From contig CAMZKZ010000010.1 of the NCBI GenBank assembly GCA_947311645.1, forward strand, positions 1 to 16,516: a stretch of DNA of 16,516 bases. The letters run 5' to 3'. A program made the position numbers and the translations under genes. The notes below the pieces were generated by a model. It had not been told where the DNA came from. It saw only the letters and a program-made list of their open reading frames with translations, and made no database searches. This DNA is from an uncultured Candidatus Altimarinota bacterium. Its GTDB lineage: Bacteria > Patescibacteriota > Gracilibacteria > CAIRYL01. This document shows positions 7,640 to 15,576 of this stretch, piece by piece; position 1 is the first letter of the stretch, and each line of letters starts with the position of its first letter.

Positions 7640-9280
7640 CTATAACAGCAAACTTCTAATATTTTCAGCTTTTTTGTCAATTTCTTCTCGCTCATATTGT
7701 GGAATCGAATCAAAAACAACTCCTGCTCCTGCTTGTGCAAATGCCTTTTCTTTAGAAATAAATAATGACCGAATAGCTAAAGACATTTGCAAATCTCCTG
7801 TAACACTCCAATACCCTACCCCTCCTGCATATGGACCACGCACTTCAGATTCATTTTTTTCCAAAAAACCTAAGGCTTCTATTCGTGGAGACCCCACAAC
7901 TGTACCCATCGGAAAATTACTTAAACATGCTTGCAAAGGTGAAACGCCTTCTTGTATTTTTCCTACAACACGAGACACAAGATGTTGCACATGAGAATAT
8001 TTTTTCAATGCCATAATTTCTTCAACTTTCACACTTCCAAATTCACAAACACGACCTAAATCATTTCGTGCCATATCCACCAACATTAAATGCTCTGCAA
8101 CTTCTTTTTCATCAGATAACATTTTTGCAGAAAGCTTTGCATCTTCTTGCGGTGTTTTTCCTCGCGAACGCGTTCCTGCAATAGGATAGGTCTCTATTCT
8201 TTTTCCTTGAATTTTTGCAATCATTTCAGGAGAAGAACCAATGATTTTTCTTTCACCAAATGCAATATAAAACATATTAGGAGAAGGATTTATCTCCCTT
8301 AATTGTTTGTAAAAAGGAAGCTCAAAATGGTGTGAATTTTTTATTTTGTATGTAAATTTTCGAGAGGGAACAATTTGAAATAAATTCCCTGCATAAATTT
8401 CTTCTTTACATGCATTCACATATTCCTCCATTTCTGTATCTGAAAACGATGAACCTTCTTCTGTAATGTTATACAGACCATCTTTTTCAAAATCCGTATC
8501 CATATTGCTCAACAAGGATAACACTTCCTCAAATCTATCTTCCTCTGTAAATACATACTCTAACTCTTCCGTTTTTCTATTATAAATTAACCCATCCAAA
8601 TAGAGCCCAAACTCAACATCATAAAAATCTTCATGCGATTGTAGCGTAAGACTTTTTTCAACATATTTTACCGATTCAAAATTAATATGCCCAATAAGCC
8701 CCCCAACAAAACCCGATTCTTTTGTATTTGCTACAAGATTTTGATACGGCTTAAATTGCTCTTCAAGCCATAAAAATGGATCATCTTTTTTTCCATGAGA
8801 AACACCATCAATAAATACTTCAAAATCTTTTATTGCAAAAACAACTTTCGGACTAAAGCCTAAATATGACGATTGATTCCATTCATCATCTCCCAAACTT
8901 TCCAAAAAAAAGAAATTTTTATATTTTTTTGCTATCAATGAAAATATATCAAGTAATGCAGGATGATTTTGAATTACTCGTTTTCTAATTTTTAAAGGAG
9001 AAGTAGTATCTGATGCTAAAAATTTTTTCTCTTGCAAATGAGACTCTGCAATAATTGATCGTAAAATTTCTTCTGCTGTATCTGGCGAAAAACCAAGAGA
9101 CACAGCAAGATTTCTTTTTTCTAATAATAACGATTTTTCTCTCTCTGGATCATAAATAGGAACATTATGTTCACTCTTCCAACGAACGACTTCTTCTACA
9201 AGACGAAGCCGTTCTACAATACAGTGAAACATTTTTGCATCAACCTCATCTATTCCCTTTCTAATCGTATCTAAATTCAT
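7640..9280 (-). CDS. trpE: Chorismate mutase (AroQ) - anthranilate synthase component I (TrpE) fusion
   Basis: Residues 1-85 form an AroQ chorismate mutase. Aligned to E. coli PheA, the active-site residues R11, R28, K39, D48, R51, E52 and S84 correspond to R7, R24, K35, D44, R47, E48 and S80, while Q88 becomes E84 (yeast mutase also has Glu there). Residues about 100-546 are a chorismate-using TrpE/PabB enzyme. FLES (125-128) matches the TrpE LLES tryptophan-binding motif, and PIAGTRSRG (366-374) has the Ala of TrpE where PabB has its nucleophilic Lys. Others are NPSPNMFYIAFG, EHLMLVDMARNDLGRV, YSHVQHLVSRV, FPMGTVVGSPRIEAL (usually GTVSGAPK) and RGPYAGGVGYW. TrpE is therefore favoured over PabB or salicylate synthase. 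No trpG is nearby. Start lies 3 bases past purA. Stop is TAG. Confidence 0.88.
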   Translation of the reverse strand: MNLDTIRKGIDEVDAKMFHCIVERLRLVEEVVRWKSEHNVPIYDPEREKSLLLEKRNLAVSLGFSPDTAEEILRSIIAESHLQEKKFLASDTTSPLKIRKRVIQNHPALLDIFSLIAKKYKNFFFLESLGDDEWNQSSYLGFSPKVVFAIKDFEVFIDGVSHGKKDDPFLWLEEQFKPYQNLVANTKESGFVGGLIGHINFESVKYVEKSLTLQSHEDFYDVEFGLYLDGLIYNRKTEELEYVFTEEDRFEEVLSLLSNMDTDFEKDGLYNITEEGSSFSDTEMEEYVNACKEEIYAGNLFQIVPSRKFTYKIKNSHHFELPFYKQLREINPSPNMFYIAFGERKIIGSSPEMIAKIQGKRIETYPIAGTRSRGKTPQEDAKLSAKMLSDEKEVAEHLMLVDMARNDLGRVCEFGSVKVEEIMALKKYSHVQHLVSRVVGKIQEGVSPLQACLSNFPMGTVVGSPRIEALGFLEKNESEVRGPYAGGVGYWSVTGDLQMSLAIRSLFISKEKAFAQAGAGVVFDSIPQYEREEIDKKAENIRSLLL

Positions 9281-9283
9281 AAT

Positions 9284-10338
9284 CTATCGAATAATCAAAG
9301 CATCATTTCCTGCACCAACTCCAATGTATTTCACAAACACCCCTGTCTTTTCTTCTATAAATAGAAGAAAGTTTTTTGCATTTTCTGGTAAATCATCGTA
9401 GTTCCGTATATCAGAAATATCAGATTTCCAACCCTCTTTATACTCAATAATTGGAATAAGTTTTTCTATATCATCAGTACGAGAAGGAATTGTTTCCATA
9501 GGCTTTCCATTTAATGTATACCCCACAACTACTCCTATTTTATCAAAAGATGATAATACATCTAATTTTGTAATATTCCATGTATCTGGACCATTTACTC
9601 GTACAAATTTTTTCAACGCTACTAAATCAATCCAACCACATCGTCGTGGACGCCCTGTTACAGCTCCAAACTCATGCCCTTCTTTTCGTAAAAATTCACC
9701 TTCTTCAGCGTGTAATTCAGAAGGAAATGGACCAGAACCTACTCGAGTACAATATGCTTTTGTTACTCCAATCACCTCTGTAAATTTTCGAGGAGACATT
9801 CCACATCCTGCACCCATTCCCCCCGTGTTAATACTTGAAGAAGTTACAAATGGATATGTCCCATGATCAATATCAAGCATAAATGCCTGTGCTCCCTCAA
9901 GTAAAATATTTTTATTTTCAGCTTCAACTTTCTCTAAATACAACGATGCATCAATAATATACGGAGCCATCGATGCATACAAGTCTGCATATATTTTCTT
10001 TTCCTCTTCTCTATCAATTTCAATTCCATACAAATCTTTTATTCGATCGCATGCATCATCAAACTTTTTATTAAAAACCTCTAATCCTGCCTTAAAATCA
10101 CCAGCACGAATTCCCACTCGTGACATTTTATCAGAATAACATGGTCCAATCCCTCGCTTTGTAGTTCCTATCAAATCAGCACCCTTCGCATTTTCCTGAA
10201 ACTCATCTACTGCTTTATGAAAATCAAATAATAAATGAGCCTCTGATGAAATTAATACTCTTCCTTCTAGATTAACTCCTGTTTTTTCTAAATTTTCTAT
10301 TTCTGTTTTCAGTGATGGTAAATGCACAACACACCCAT
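9284..10338 (-). CDS. purA: Adenylosuccinate synthetase, main (C-terminal) part, downstream of a frameshift
   Basis: PurA joins IMP and aspartate using GTP, the first step of the AMP branch. This frame carries most of the enzyme: GTTKRGIGPCYSDKMSRVGIR, LLEGAQAFMLDIDHGTYPFV, GSGPFPSEL, GAVTGRPRRCGWIDLVAL and TKLDVL, ending GAGNDALIIR at a TAG. It cannot begin on its own, since the P-loop and catalytic residues lie in another frame just upstream. A GTG at 10327 is available but would give an inactive fragment. Restoring one base near 10338 joins both parts into a 421-residue protein (E. coli PurA has 432). It lies 3 bases before aroQ-trpE. This is either a sequencing or assembly indel or a real disruption. 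Confidence 0.92.
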
Positions 10339-10548
10339 TCCAATAACTCCAATATTTTTTTCATCGATCATTGCAGATGGCAATAACGAAAATATATATT
10401 TTTTTCCATCTCGTACAATTGTATGTCCAGCATTCGCCCCTCCTCCAGACCGTACAATAACACTATGAGTTTCCCCAAGTATATCAACAAGCTTTCCTTT
10501 TCCTTCATCTCCCCATTGTGCACCCAATACAACCGTAATATTACTCAT
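10309..10548 (-). CDS. purA: Adenylosuccinate synthetase, N-terminal part, upstream of a frameshift
   Basis: This frame encodes the PurA N-terminus: SNITVVLGAQWGDEGKGKL with the GDEGKGK nucleotide loop and catalytic Asp, then GGGANAGHTI with the catalytic His, then FSLLPSAMIDEKNIGVIG. True homology ends at GVIG (about 10339), and the following residues to the TGA at 10309-10311 are out of frame. I chose the ATG at 10548 because MSNITVVLGAQWGDEG is the standard opening; an ATG at 10572 would add eight untypical residues and lies upstream of the predicted transcription start. The TGA closing this fragment is the only TGA ending any fragment of a real gene in the window, consistent with an accidental frame. 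Read together with the downstream part as one gene. Confidence 0.9.
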   Translation of the reverse strand: MSNITVVLGAQWGDEGKGKLVDILGETHSVIVRSGGGANAGHTIVRDGKKYIFSLLPSAMIDEKNIGVIGMGVLCIYHH

Positions 10549-10575
10549 AATTTTTAGAAAAAAACAACACAATAA

Positions 10576-10604
10576 ATTTTAGCAAAGAAAACACATATCT
10601 ACAA
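10576..10604 (-). promoter_or_regulatory. Extended -10 promoter for purA and aroQ-trpE
   Basis: On the minus strand TTGTAG (10599-10604) precedes TAAAAT (10576-10581) by 17 bases, and the -10 carries an upstream TGC giving the extended form TGnTAAAAT. The -10 matches 5 of 6 positions and the -35 only 3. The predicted start near 10569 leaves a leader of about 21 bases to the purA ATG at 10548. Confidence 0.45.
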
Positions 10605-10623
10605 AACAGAAACAAAAGAGTTT

Positions 10624-11160
10624 TTATTTTTTTGTAAAAAAGTTTTTTGCAAGTCGAAACATATCATCAACAACACTTCCATCATTATTTTGATCCAACA
10701 AAGAAAGCAATGGTGAAATACCCGATGAAGATTTTCCAAGAGACTGCCCCAACTTCCCCATAACCAATGGTGCTGCAATAGTAAAAATCTGAGACACAAC
10801 CGATGAATCAAGACCACTTTTCTCTGCAGCTTTCTTTTCTATCATAGCCTTTTTATCAGCATTTTTTCCAAAAATATGATCAAGTATTTTTTCCCCTTTT
10901 GCACTTTCTGGATTCAACACTAAATCATCAATTTTATCAAAAATACTACCATCTGCATGATTTTTTTTCAATGTTTTTTCAAGCTGTTCAGCAGAGTTTC
11001 CATCTTTTGCATTTTCTTGCACACCAGATAACACCTCTGGCATCAACAAAGAAAGTGCTGATTCTGCCTGAGAAGAAGAAATTCCAAACTGAGAAGAAAT
11101 TTTATCAGATAAGCCCTTTGACACCGTTTCTTGCAATAAATTCTGAATAAGAGTATTCAT
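10624..11160 (-). CDS. DUF937 (YidB-like) protein
   Basis: The 178-residue protein looks like the DUF937 family, whose function is not established. Typical parts are the N-terminal helical region with a QAESALSLLMPEVLSGV segment, GEKILDHIFG (89-98), AAEKSGLDSSVVSQIFTIAAPLVMGKLG (111-138), and a C-terminal LLSLLDQNNDGSVVDDMFRL. The last contains D156-x-N-x-D-G, an EF-hand or dockerin-like acidic loop often seen at this place in DUF937 proteins, and suggests a metal-binding turn. No signal peptide or clear membrane span is present, so it is probably cytoplasmic. It follows pheS by 39 bases on the same strand and precedes purA, which has its own likely promoter. Stop TAA. Confidence 0.82.
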   Translation of the reverse strand: MNTLIQNLLQETVSKGLSDKISSQFGISSSQAESALSLLMPEVLSGVQENAKDGNSAEQLEKTLKKNHADGSIFDKIDDLVLNPESAKGEKILDHIFGKNADKKAMIEKKAAEKSGLDSSVVSQIFTIAAPLVMGKLGQSLGKSSSGISPLLSLLDQNNDGSVVDDMFRLAKNFFTKK

Positions 11161-11199
11161 AAAACTAAAATTAAAAAATTAAAAAAACAAAACACCGCA

Positions 11200-12210
11200 T
11201 TAAAATTGCTTCAAAAACCGTAAATCATTTTCAAAAAACGATCGCAAGTCTTTTACTCCATATTTAATCATAACCATTCTTTCTATCCCAAAACCAAAGG
11301 CAAACCCATTCCATTTTTTAGGGTCAATATTCACGTTTTTCAAAACATTTTCATGAACCATTCCTGCCCCTCCTATTTCTAGCCATCGTTCTTTTCCATC
11401 AACTTTTAGCAATGCATCAACCTCTAAACCCGGTTCTACAAATGGAAAATATGAAAGTCTAAACCGTAGCTGAACATCTGGATCAATCAACTCTCGTAAT
11501 GCAGAAAGTAAAATAAATCGTAAATTTGCAAGAGAAATATTTTTATCAATCATCAGGCATTCAATTTGATGAAACATTGGTGAATGCGTTGCATCACTAT
11601 CTTTTCTATAGACTTTCCCAGGAGCAATTACTCTATACGGAGGAGTATTTTCTTCCATAAACCGAATTTGCATATCAGAAGTTTGTGTTCGTAATACATA
11701 CCCTTTTAACTCTTCATTTTCAATAAAAAAAGTATCCTGCATTTCTCGCGCTGGATGATCTGGTGTAAAGTTTAATGCTTCAAAATTATGAAAATCATCT
11801 TCAATTTCAAATCCTTCTGCAACTTCAAATCCAAGCTTTCCAAACACCTCTTCACATTCTAAAATAAACGCTGACAATGGATGTCGCGCACCTTTTTGTG
11901 ATTTTGAAAGAGATGGCTCTGTAACATCAATTTTTTCTTGCGTTTCAAGTGATGCATATTTTTCCTCCTCAATTTCAAAATAACGAGTTGCGATACCTGC
12001 CTCTACTTCTTTTTTTGCGATATTAGCATTTTTCCCAACAAGCCCTCTTTCTTTTGGATCAAGAGTAGGAATTGCTTTCAAAATATTTCCCATTTTTCCG
12101 GCTTTTCGCCCAAAATATTCTAATTCGATAGATTTTAAATCTGCTTCACTAGAAGCATTTTTTATTTTTTCTAACGCCTCAGCCTGTAATTCTTCAATTT
12201 TCTGTAGCAT
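11200..12210 (-). CDS. pheS: Phenylalanine-tRNA ligase alpha subunit
   Basis: PheS is the catalytic subunit of the alpha2-beta2 enzyme that charges tRNA-Phe. The 336-residue length is typical. The N-terminal coiled coil (about 1-90) binds tRNA. Class II features follow: ARHPLSAFILECEEVFGKLGF (motif 1 region), FNFTPDHPAR-like ALNFTPDHPAREMQDTFFI, LRTQTSDMQIRFM, SPMFHQIECLMIDKN (motif 2), FFPFVEPG-like SYFPFVEPGLEVD, EIGGAGMVHENVL, and GFAFGFGIERMVMIKYGVKDLRSFFENDLRFL (motif 3). The beta-subunit gene pheT, often next door, is not here, and the neighbour downstream is the DUF937 gene. pheS is divergent from pnp across a 185-base spacer in which I found no convincing promoter. Stop TAA. Confidence 0.97.
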   Translation of the reverse strand: MLQKIEELQAEALEKIKNASSEADLKSIELEYFGRKAGKMGNILKAIPTLDPKERGLVGKNANIAKKEVEAGIATRYFEIEEEKYASLETQEKIDVTEPSLSKSQKGARHPLSAFILECEEVFGKLGFEVAEGFEIEDDFHNFEALNFTPDHPAREMQDTFFIENEELKGYVLRTQTSDMQIRFMEENTPPYRVIAPGKVYRKDSDATHSPMFHQIECLMIDKNISLANLRFILLSALRELIDPDVQLRFRLSYFPFVEPGLEVDALLKVDGKERWLEIGGAGMVHENVLKNVNIDPKKWNGFAFGFGIERMVMIKYGVKDLRSFFENDLRFLKQF

Positions 12211-12395
12211 AATGTTTTATAAATATAGAAAGCATAACTATTTCATATAAATCATACATGAATACAAAAGAAAAATCATCTAAAAAAATAAACATAATCA
12301 TTTATTTTTTTATAGCAATGCATAGAAAATAGTGATACTGTGTTTATTGTCTATTTAAAAGAAAGATAATTATTATTTACATTAAACATATTACT

Positions 12396-14519
12396 ATGGA
12401 GTATTACTCAAATCATAAAATCTATGAACTTGATATAGCAGGGAAAAAATACACATTTGACTTTGGAAAATACGCAACACTTACAAACGGATCATGTGTT
12501 GTTACATGTGGAGGAACTTCCATTTTATGTACAGCAGTTATGTCTCACACTGCACGAGATATCGACTATATGCCGTTAATGGTAAACTACCAAGAAAAAC
12601 TCTACGCATCAGGAATGATTAAAAGTTCTCGATTTTTAAAAAGAGAAACGCGACCATCAGATGATAAAATTCTTATATCACGAGTAATTGACCGATCAAT
12701 TCGTCCATTATTTCCAAAAAATTTACGAAATGATGTGCAAATTATGCTTACAACTCTGTCATACGACAAAGAAAATGAACATGATATTTGTGCAGCACTT
12801 GGAGCATCTGCAGCATTACATGTTTCAAATATTCCATGGGAAGGTCCAATTTCTATGCTACGAATTGGAATAAGCACAGAAACAAACACTTTTGTTATAA
12901 ACCCAAGCCTTAGTGAAAGAAAAATACAAGATCTTGATTTAATTGTTTCTTCAACAAAAGATGGAGTAGTAATGATTGAAGCTGCTGCAAACGAAATAAG
13001 CGAAGAACGAATGCTTGAAGCAATAGAACTTGGACAAACAGAAGGAAAAAAAATATGTGAATTTTTTGAAGAAATCCGAAACGATAGAGGGCAAGAAAAA
13101 ATCACTCTTCCAGCTATTGAAAAAGATACAGAGCTTCAAGAGTGGGTAAAAAAAGAATGCTTTGATGCGTATCAAAATGCATTATGGACTATACCAGGAA
13201 AACTGCAACGAGTTGCTGAAAAAAGTGTAATTACAGAAAATGCAAAAAATAAAGCAATTCAATCTGGAGAATTCACAGAAGAGCGAATTGAAGAAAACTT
13301 TCAAACAGCTGCAGATGCAGTATGGAAAGATATTCTTCGTACTGCAATTCTTACAGAAGAAAAACGGATAGCAGGACGAAAACTCGATGAAATTCGCCCA
13401 ATCTATGTAGAAAAAAATATGTTCGAACGAACGCATGGATCAGCACTATTTCAAAGAGGAGAAACACAAGGACTTTCTATTGTAACACTTGCTCCTCCAT
13501 CGGCAGCTCAAATTGTTGAAGGAATTGAAGGTGAAGAAAAACTACACTATTTTCATCATTATAACTTCCCTCCATATTCAGTAGCATCATGCTCACACAG
13601 ACTTATGACAGGAAATCGAGAAATTGGACATGGTGCTCTTGCGTGGAAAGCACTTCTTCCCGTTCTTCCATCTCAAGAAGAATTTGGATACACAATTCGA
13701 GTTGTATCAGAAATTCTTATGTCTAACGGATCTTCTTCTATGGCTGCAACATGTGGATCTACACTTGCACTAATGGCTGCTGGAGTTCCAATTAAACGAC
13801 CTGTTTCAGGAATTGCAATGGGACTTATTACTTCTGAAGATGGTTCAAATTATAAAGTATTATCGGACATTCAAGACGATGAAGACTTTGTGGGAGATAT
13901 GGACTTTAAAGTAACTGGAACTTCTGAAGGAATTACAGCAATTCAAATGGATATTAAGCTGAAAAAAATAGATTTAGAAGTATTTAAAAAAGCATTAGCT
14001 CAATCAAAAGAAGGACGACTTCATATTCTAAATGAAATGGCGAAAGAAGTTTCGGAAGTAGAACCAAAACTTTCAGAATTTGCACCCAAAATAATGACAG
14101 TACAAATTTCAACAGACCTTATTGGAAAAGTTATTGGACGAGGAGGAGAAATTATTCAAAAACTTACAGAAGATAGTGGGTGTGAAATCAACATCGATGA
14201 TGACGGACTTGTTACTGTCGCATCAGTAGGAGAAACAAGCATTGAAGTTCTTGAAAAAACAATTGAAATTATTAAAGTACTTGCCTTTGAACCAAAAGTT
14301 GGAGAAACATACAATGCAACAGTTGCACGAGTAGAAGCATACGGTGCGTTTGTTGATATTACTTCAAATGTTGGAGGACTCGTACATGTTTCAAAAGTTG
14401 CAGATGAAAGAATTGAAAACCTTTCAAAAGTTTTATCTGTAGGAGACACAGTTCGAGTAAAACTTATGGAAGTTGATGATAAAGGAAGACTAAATCTTTC
14501 AATAAAAGATGCAGAATAA
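12396..14519 (+). CDS. pnp: Polyribonucleotide nucleotidyltransferase (PNPase)
   Basis: PNPase is a trimeric 3'-5' exoribonuclease that uses phosphate to degrade RNA. The 707-residue protein has the full family layout. The first RNase PH domain (about 10-140) contains GGTSILCTAV and RVIDRSIRPLFP. A helical linker (about 245-320) follows. The second RNase PH domain (about 325-550) contains FQRGETQGL (352-360), NGSSSMAATCGSTLALM (444-460) and the catalytic-metal stretch DEDFVGDMDFKVTG (495-508). The KH domain (about 565-625) has LIGKVIGRGGEIIQKL, and the S1 domain (about 635-705) has YGAFVDITSNVGGLVHVSKV. It is monocistronic here: divergent from pheS, convergent with lgt. The leader shows no Shine-Dalgarno. 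Stop TAA. Confidence 0.98.
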   Translation: MEYYSNHKIYELDIAGKKYTFDFGKYATLTNGSCVVTCGGTSILCTAVMSHTARDIDYMPLMVNYQEKLYASGMIKSSRFLKRETRPSDDKILISRVIDRSIRPLFPKNLRNDVQIMLTTLSYDKENEHDICAALGASAALHVSNIPWEGPISMLRIGISTETNTFVINPSLSERKIQDLDLIVSSTKDGVVMIEAAANEISEERMLEAIELGQTEGKKICEFFEEIRNDRGQEKITLPAIEKDTELQEWVKKECFDAYQNALWTIPGKLQRVAEKSVITENAKNKAIQSGEFTEERIEENFQTAADAVWKDILRTAILTEEKRIAGRKLDEIRPIYVEKNMFERTHGSALFQRGETQGLSIVTLAPPSAAQIVEGIEGEEKLHYFHHYNFPPYSVASCSHRLMTGNREIGHGALAWKALLPVLPSQEEFGYTIRVVSEILMSNGSSSMAATCGSTLALMAAGVPIKRPVSGIAMGLITSEDGSNYKVLSDIQDDEDFVGDMDFKVTGTSEGITAIQMDIKLKKIDLEVFKKALAQSKEGRLHILNEMAKEVSEVEPKLSEFAPKIMTVQISTDLIGKVIGRGGEIIQKLTEDSGCEINIDDDGLVTVASVGETSIEVLEKTIEIIKVLAFEPKVGETYNATVARVEAYGAFVDITSNVGGLVHVSKVADERIENLSKVLSVGDTVRVKLMEVDDKGRLNLSIKDAE

Positions 14520-14602
14520 AATCTTCTTACAAATCAAGAAATTACAAGAGATAAAAGTAATAGAAATACTAGAAAGCCGTAGAAAGAAATAAGTAATAAG
14601 TA

Positions 14603-14640
14603 AAAAGAGAGAGAAAAATGTAAATTTTTCTCTCTCTTTT
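14603..14640. terminator. Shared bidirectional terminator between pnp and lgt
   Basis: A perfect 17-base inverted repeat has arms 14603-14619 and 14624-14640 and the loop GTAA, which in RNA is a GNRA-type tetraloop when read on the plus strand. The stem is a purine-only strand (AAAAGAGAGAGAAAAAT) against its pyrimidine complement, ending in TTTT on the plus strand and also on the minus strand. It lies 83 bases past the pnp stop and 38 bases past the lgt stop on the other strand. Confidence 0.75.
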
Positions 14641-14678
14641 CGTATACGGTTAGCATAACATAAACATACCTTCTATTC

Positions 14679-15485
14679 TTACGACTTCCCCTTAACAGAT
14701 ACTTGAGAATATAAAAGAAAAGTAAATATACCAATCCCAACAATAAGCAAGAGAAAAGATAATACTTGCCCCATAGAAAAATCTAAAAATATAAATCCCA
14801 GTTGAGAATCTGGCTCTCTAAAAAATTCTACACAAAATCGAAAAATTGCATACAGGATTAAAAAAGCAGAAAATACATACCCTTCTTTCCATTTATATAC
14901 AGACATTTTTTGTAACACATACCAAAAAATGCAAAATAATAGAATATCTTTTCCCATTGCATATAACTGCGAAGGATGACGCATTACCCCATCACCAAAA
15001 TCTACCGCCCATGACACATCTGTTACGCGTCCAACCAATTCTTTATTTACAAAATTCCCAAGACGACCTAAAGCCATTCCAAAAGCAACAGACACTGTTG
15101 CAATATCTGCAATTTGAAAAAACTTTACATTCTTTATTCGTGTAAGTATATAAAACCCTAAAACTCCACCAATCAATCCACCATGAATACTCATTCCCCC
15201 ATTCCATACGGTAAAAAGTGAAAACGGATCGACTAAAAAATTATCCAAATTATAAATAAGCATATACCCAATCCTTCCGCCAAGCACTCCTAAAAAAAAA
15301 CTCCAAAATAAAATATCTAAAATATCTTCATCTGTATAACCAGACAGAGATATTTTTCTTACCCAATAGCGTGTAAAATAATACGCACTTATTCCAGAAA
15401 GTGCATACATAGCTCCATAAAAATACAATGATACGCTCCCTATTTGGAGAATAATATTTGGCTGTGGGAAAAATTCGAAGGTCAT
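14679..15485 (-). CDS. lgt: Prolipoprotein diacylglyceryl transferase
   Basis: Lgt attaches diacylglycerol from phosphatidylglycerol to the lipobox cysteine of prolipoproteins in the cytoplasmic membrane. The 268-residue protein has about seven membrane spans. Signature residues are present: HGGLIGG (101-107, catalytic His), GRLGNFVNKELVGR (140-153, with R141, N144 and E149), RHPSQLYA (169-176) and FREPDSQLG (222-230, with the conserved late Arg). The N-terminus, with SVSLYFYGAMYALS, places the conserved Tyr in the first span. A putative lipoprotein gene is divergently placed 91 bases away. Implied presence of phosphatidylglycerol-like lipid and a lipoprotein pathway follows from the family. 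Stop TAA, no Shine-Dalgarno. Confidence 0.97.
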   Translation of the reverse strand: MTFEFFPQPNIILQIGSVSLYFYGAMYALSGISAYYFTRYWVRKISLSGYTDEDILDILFWSFFLGVLGGRIGYMLIYNLDNFLVDPFSLFTVWNGGMSIHGGLIGGVLGFYILTRIKNVKFFQIADIATVSVAFGMALGRLGNFVNKELVGRVTDVSWAVDFGDGVMRHPSQLYAMGKDILLFCIFWYVLQKMSVYKWKEGYVFSAFLILYAIFRFCVEFFREPDSQLGFIFLDFSMGQVLSFLLLIVGIGIFTFLLYSQVSVKGKS

Positions 15486-15576
15486 AAATAAAGAGAAAAC
15501 TTTTAATATATTACAATAATATGATACCCTAACAGACAGAAACTACACCATCTAAATATTTTACGCTTTATTTATT

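Noticed and set aside
7578..7994. Open frame of 138 codons antisense to the end of aroQ-trpE
   Set aside because: It overlaps conserved TrpE motifs on the other strand and its composition looks like a complement of coding sequence.
10309..10345. Programmed ribosomal frameshift in purA
   Set aside because: No slippery heptamer or downstream structure is evident, and a missing A restores the conserved motif better than slippage does.
12211..12395. Promoters for pheS and pnp in their divergent spacer
   Set aside because: Several -10-like words (GATACT, GATAAT, TATGAT) occur but none has an acceptable -35 at proper spacing, so I do not call one.
12602..13105. Open frame of 167 codons antisense to pnp
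   Set aside because: It is a Ser/Ile/Phe-rich mirror of a conserved PNPase region, with no family features and no separate spacing.
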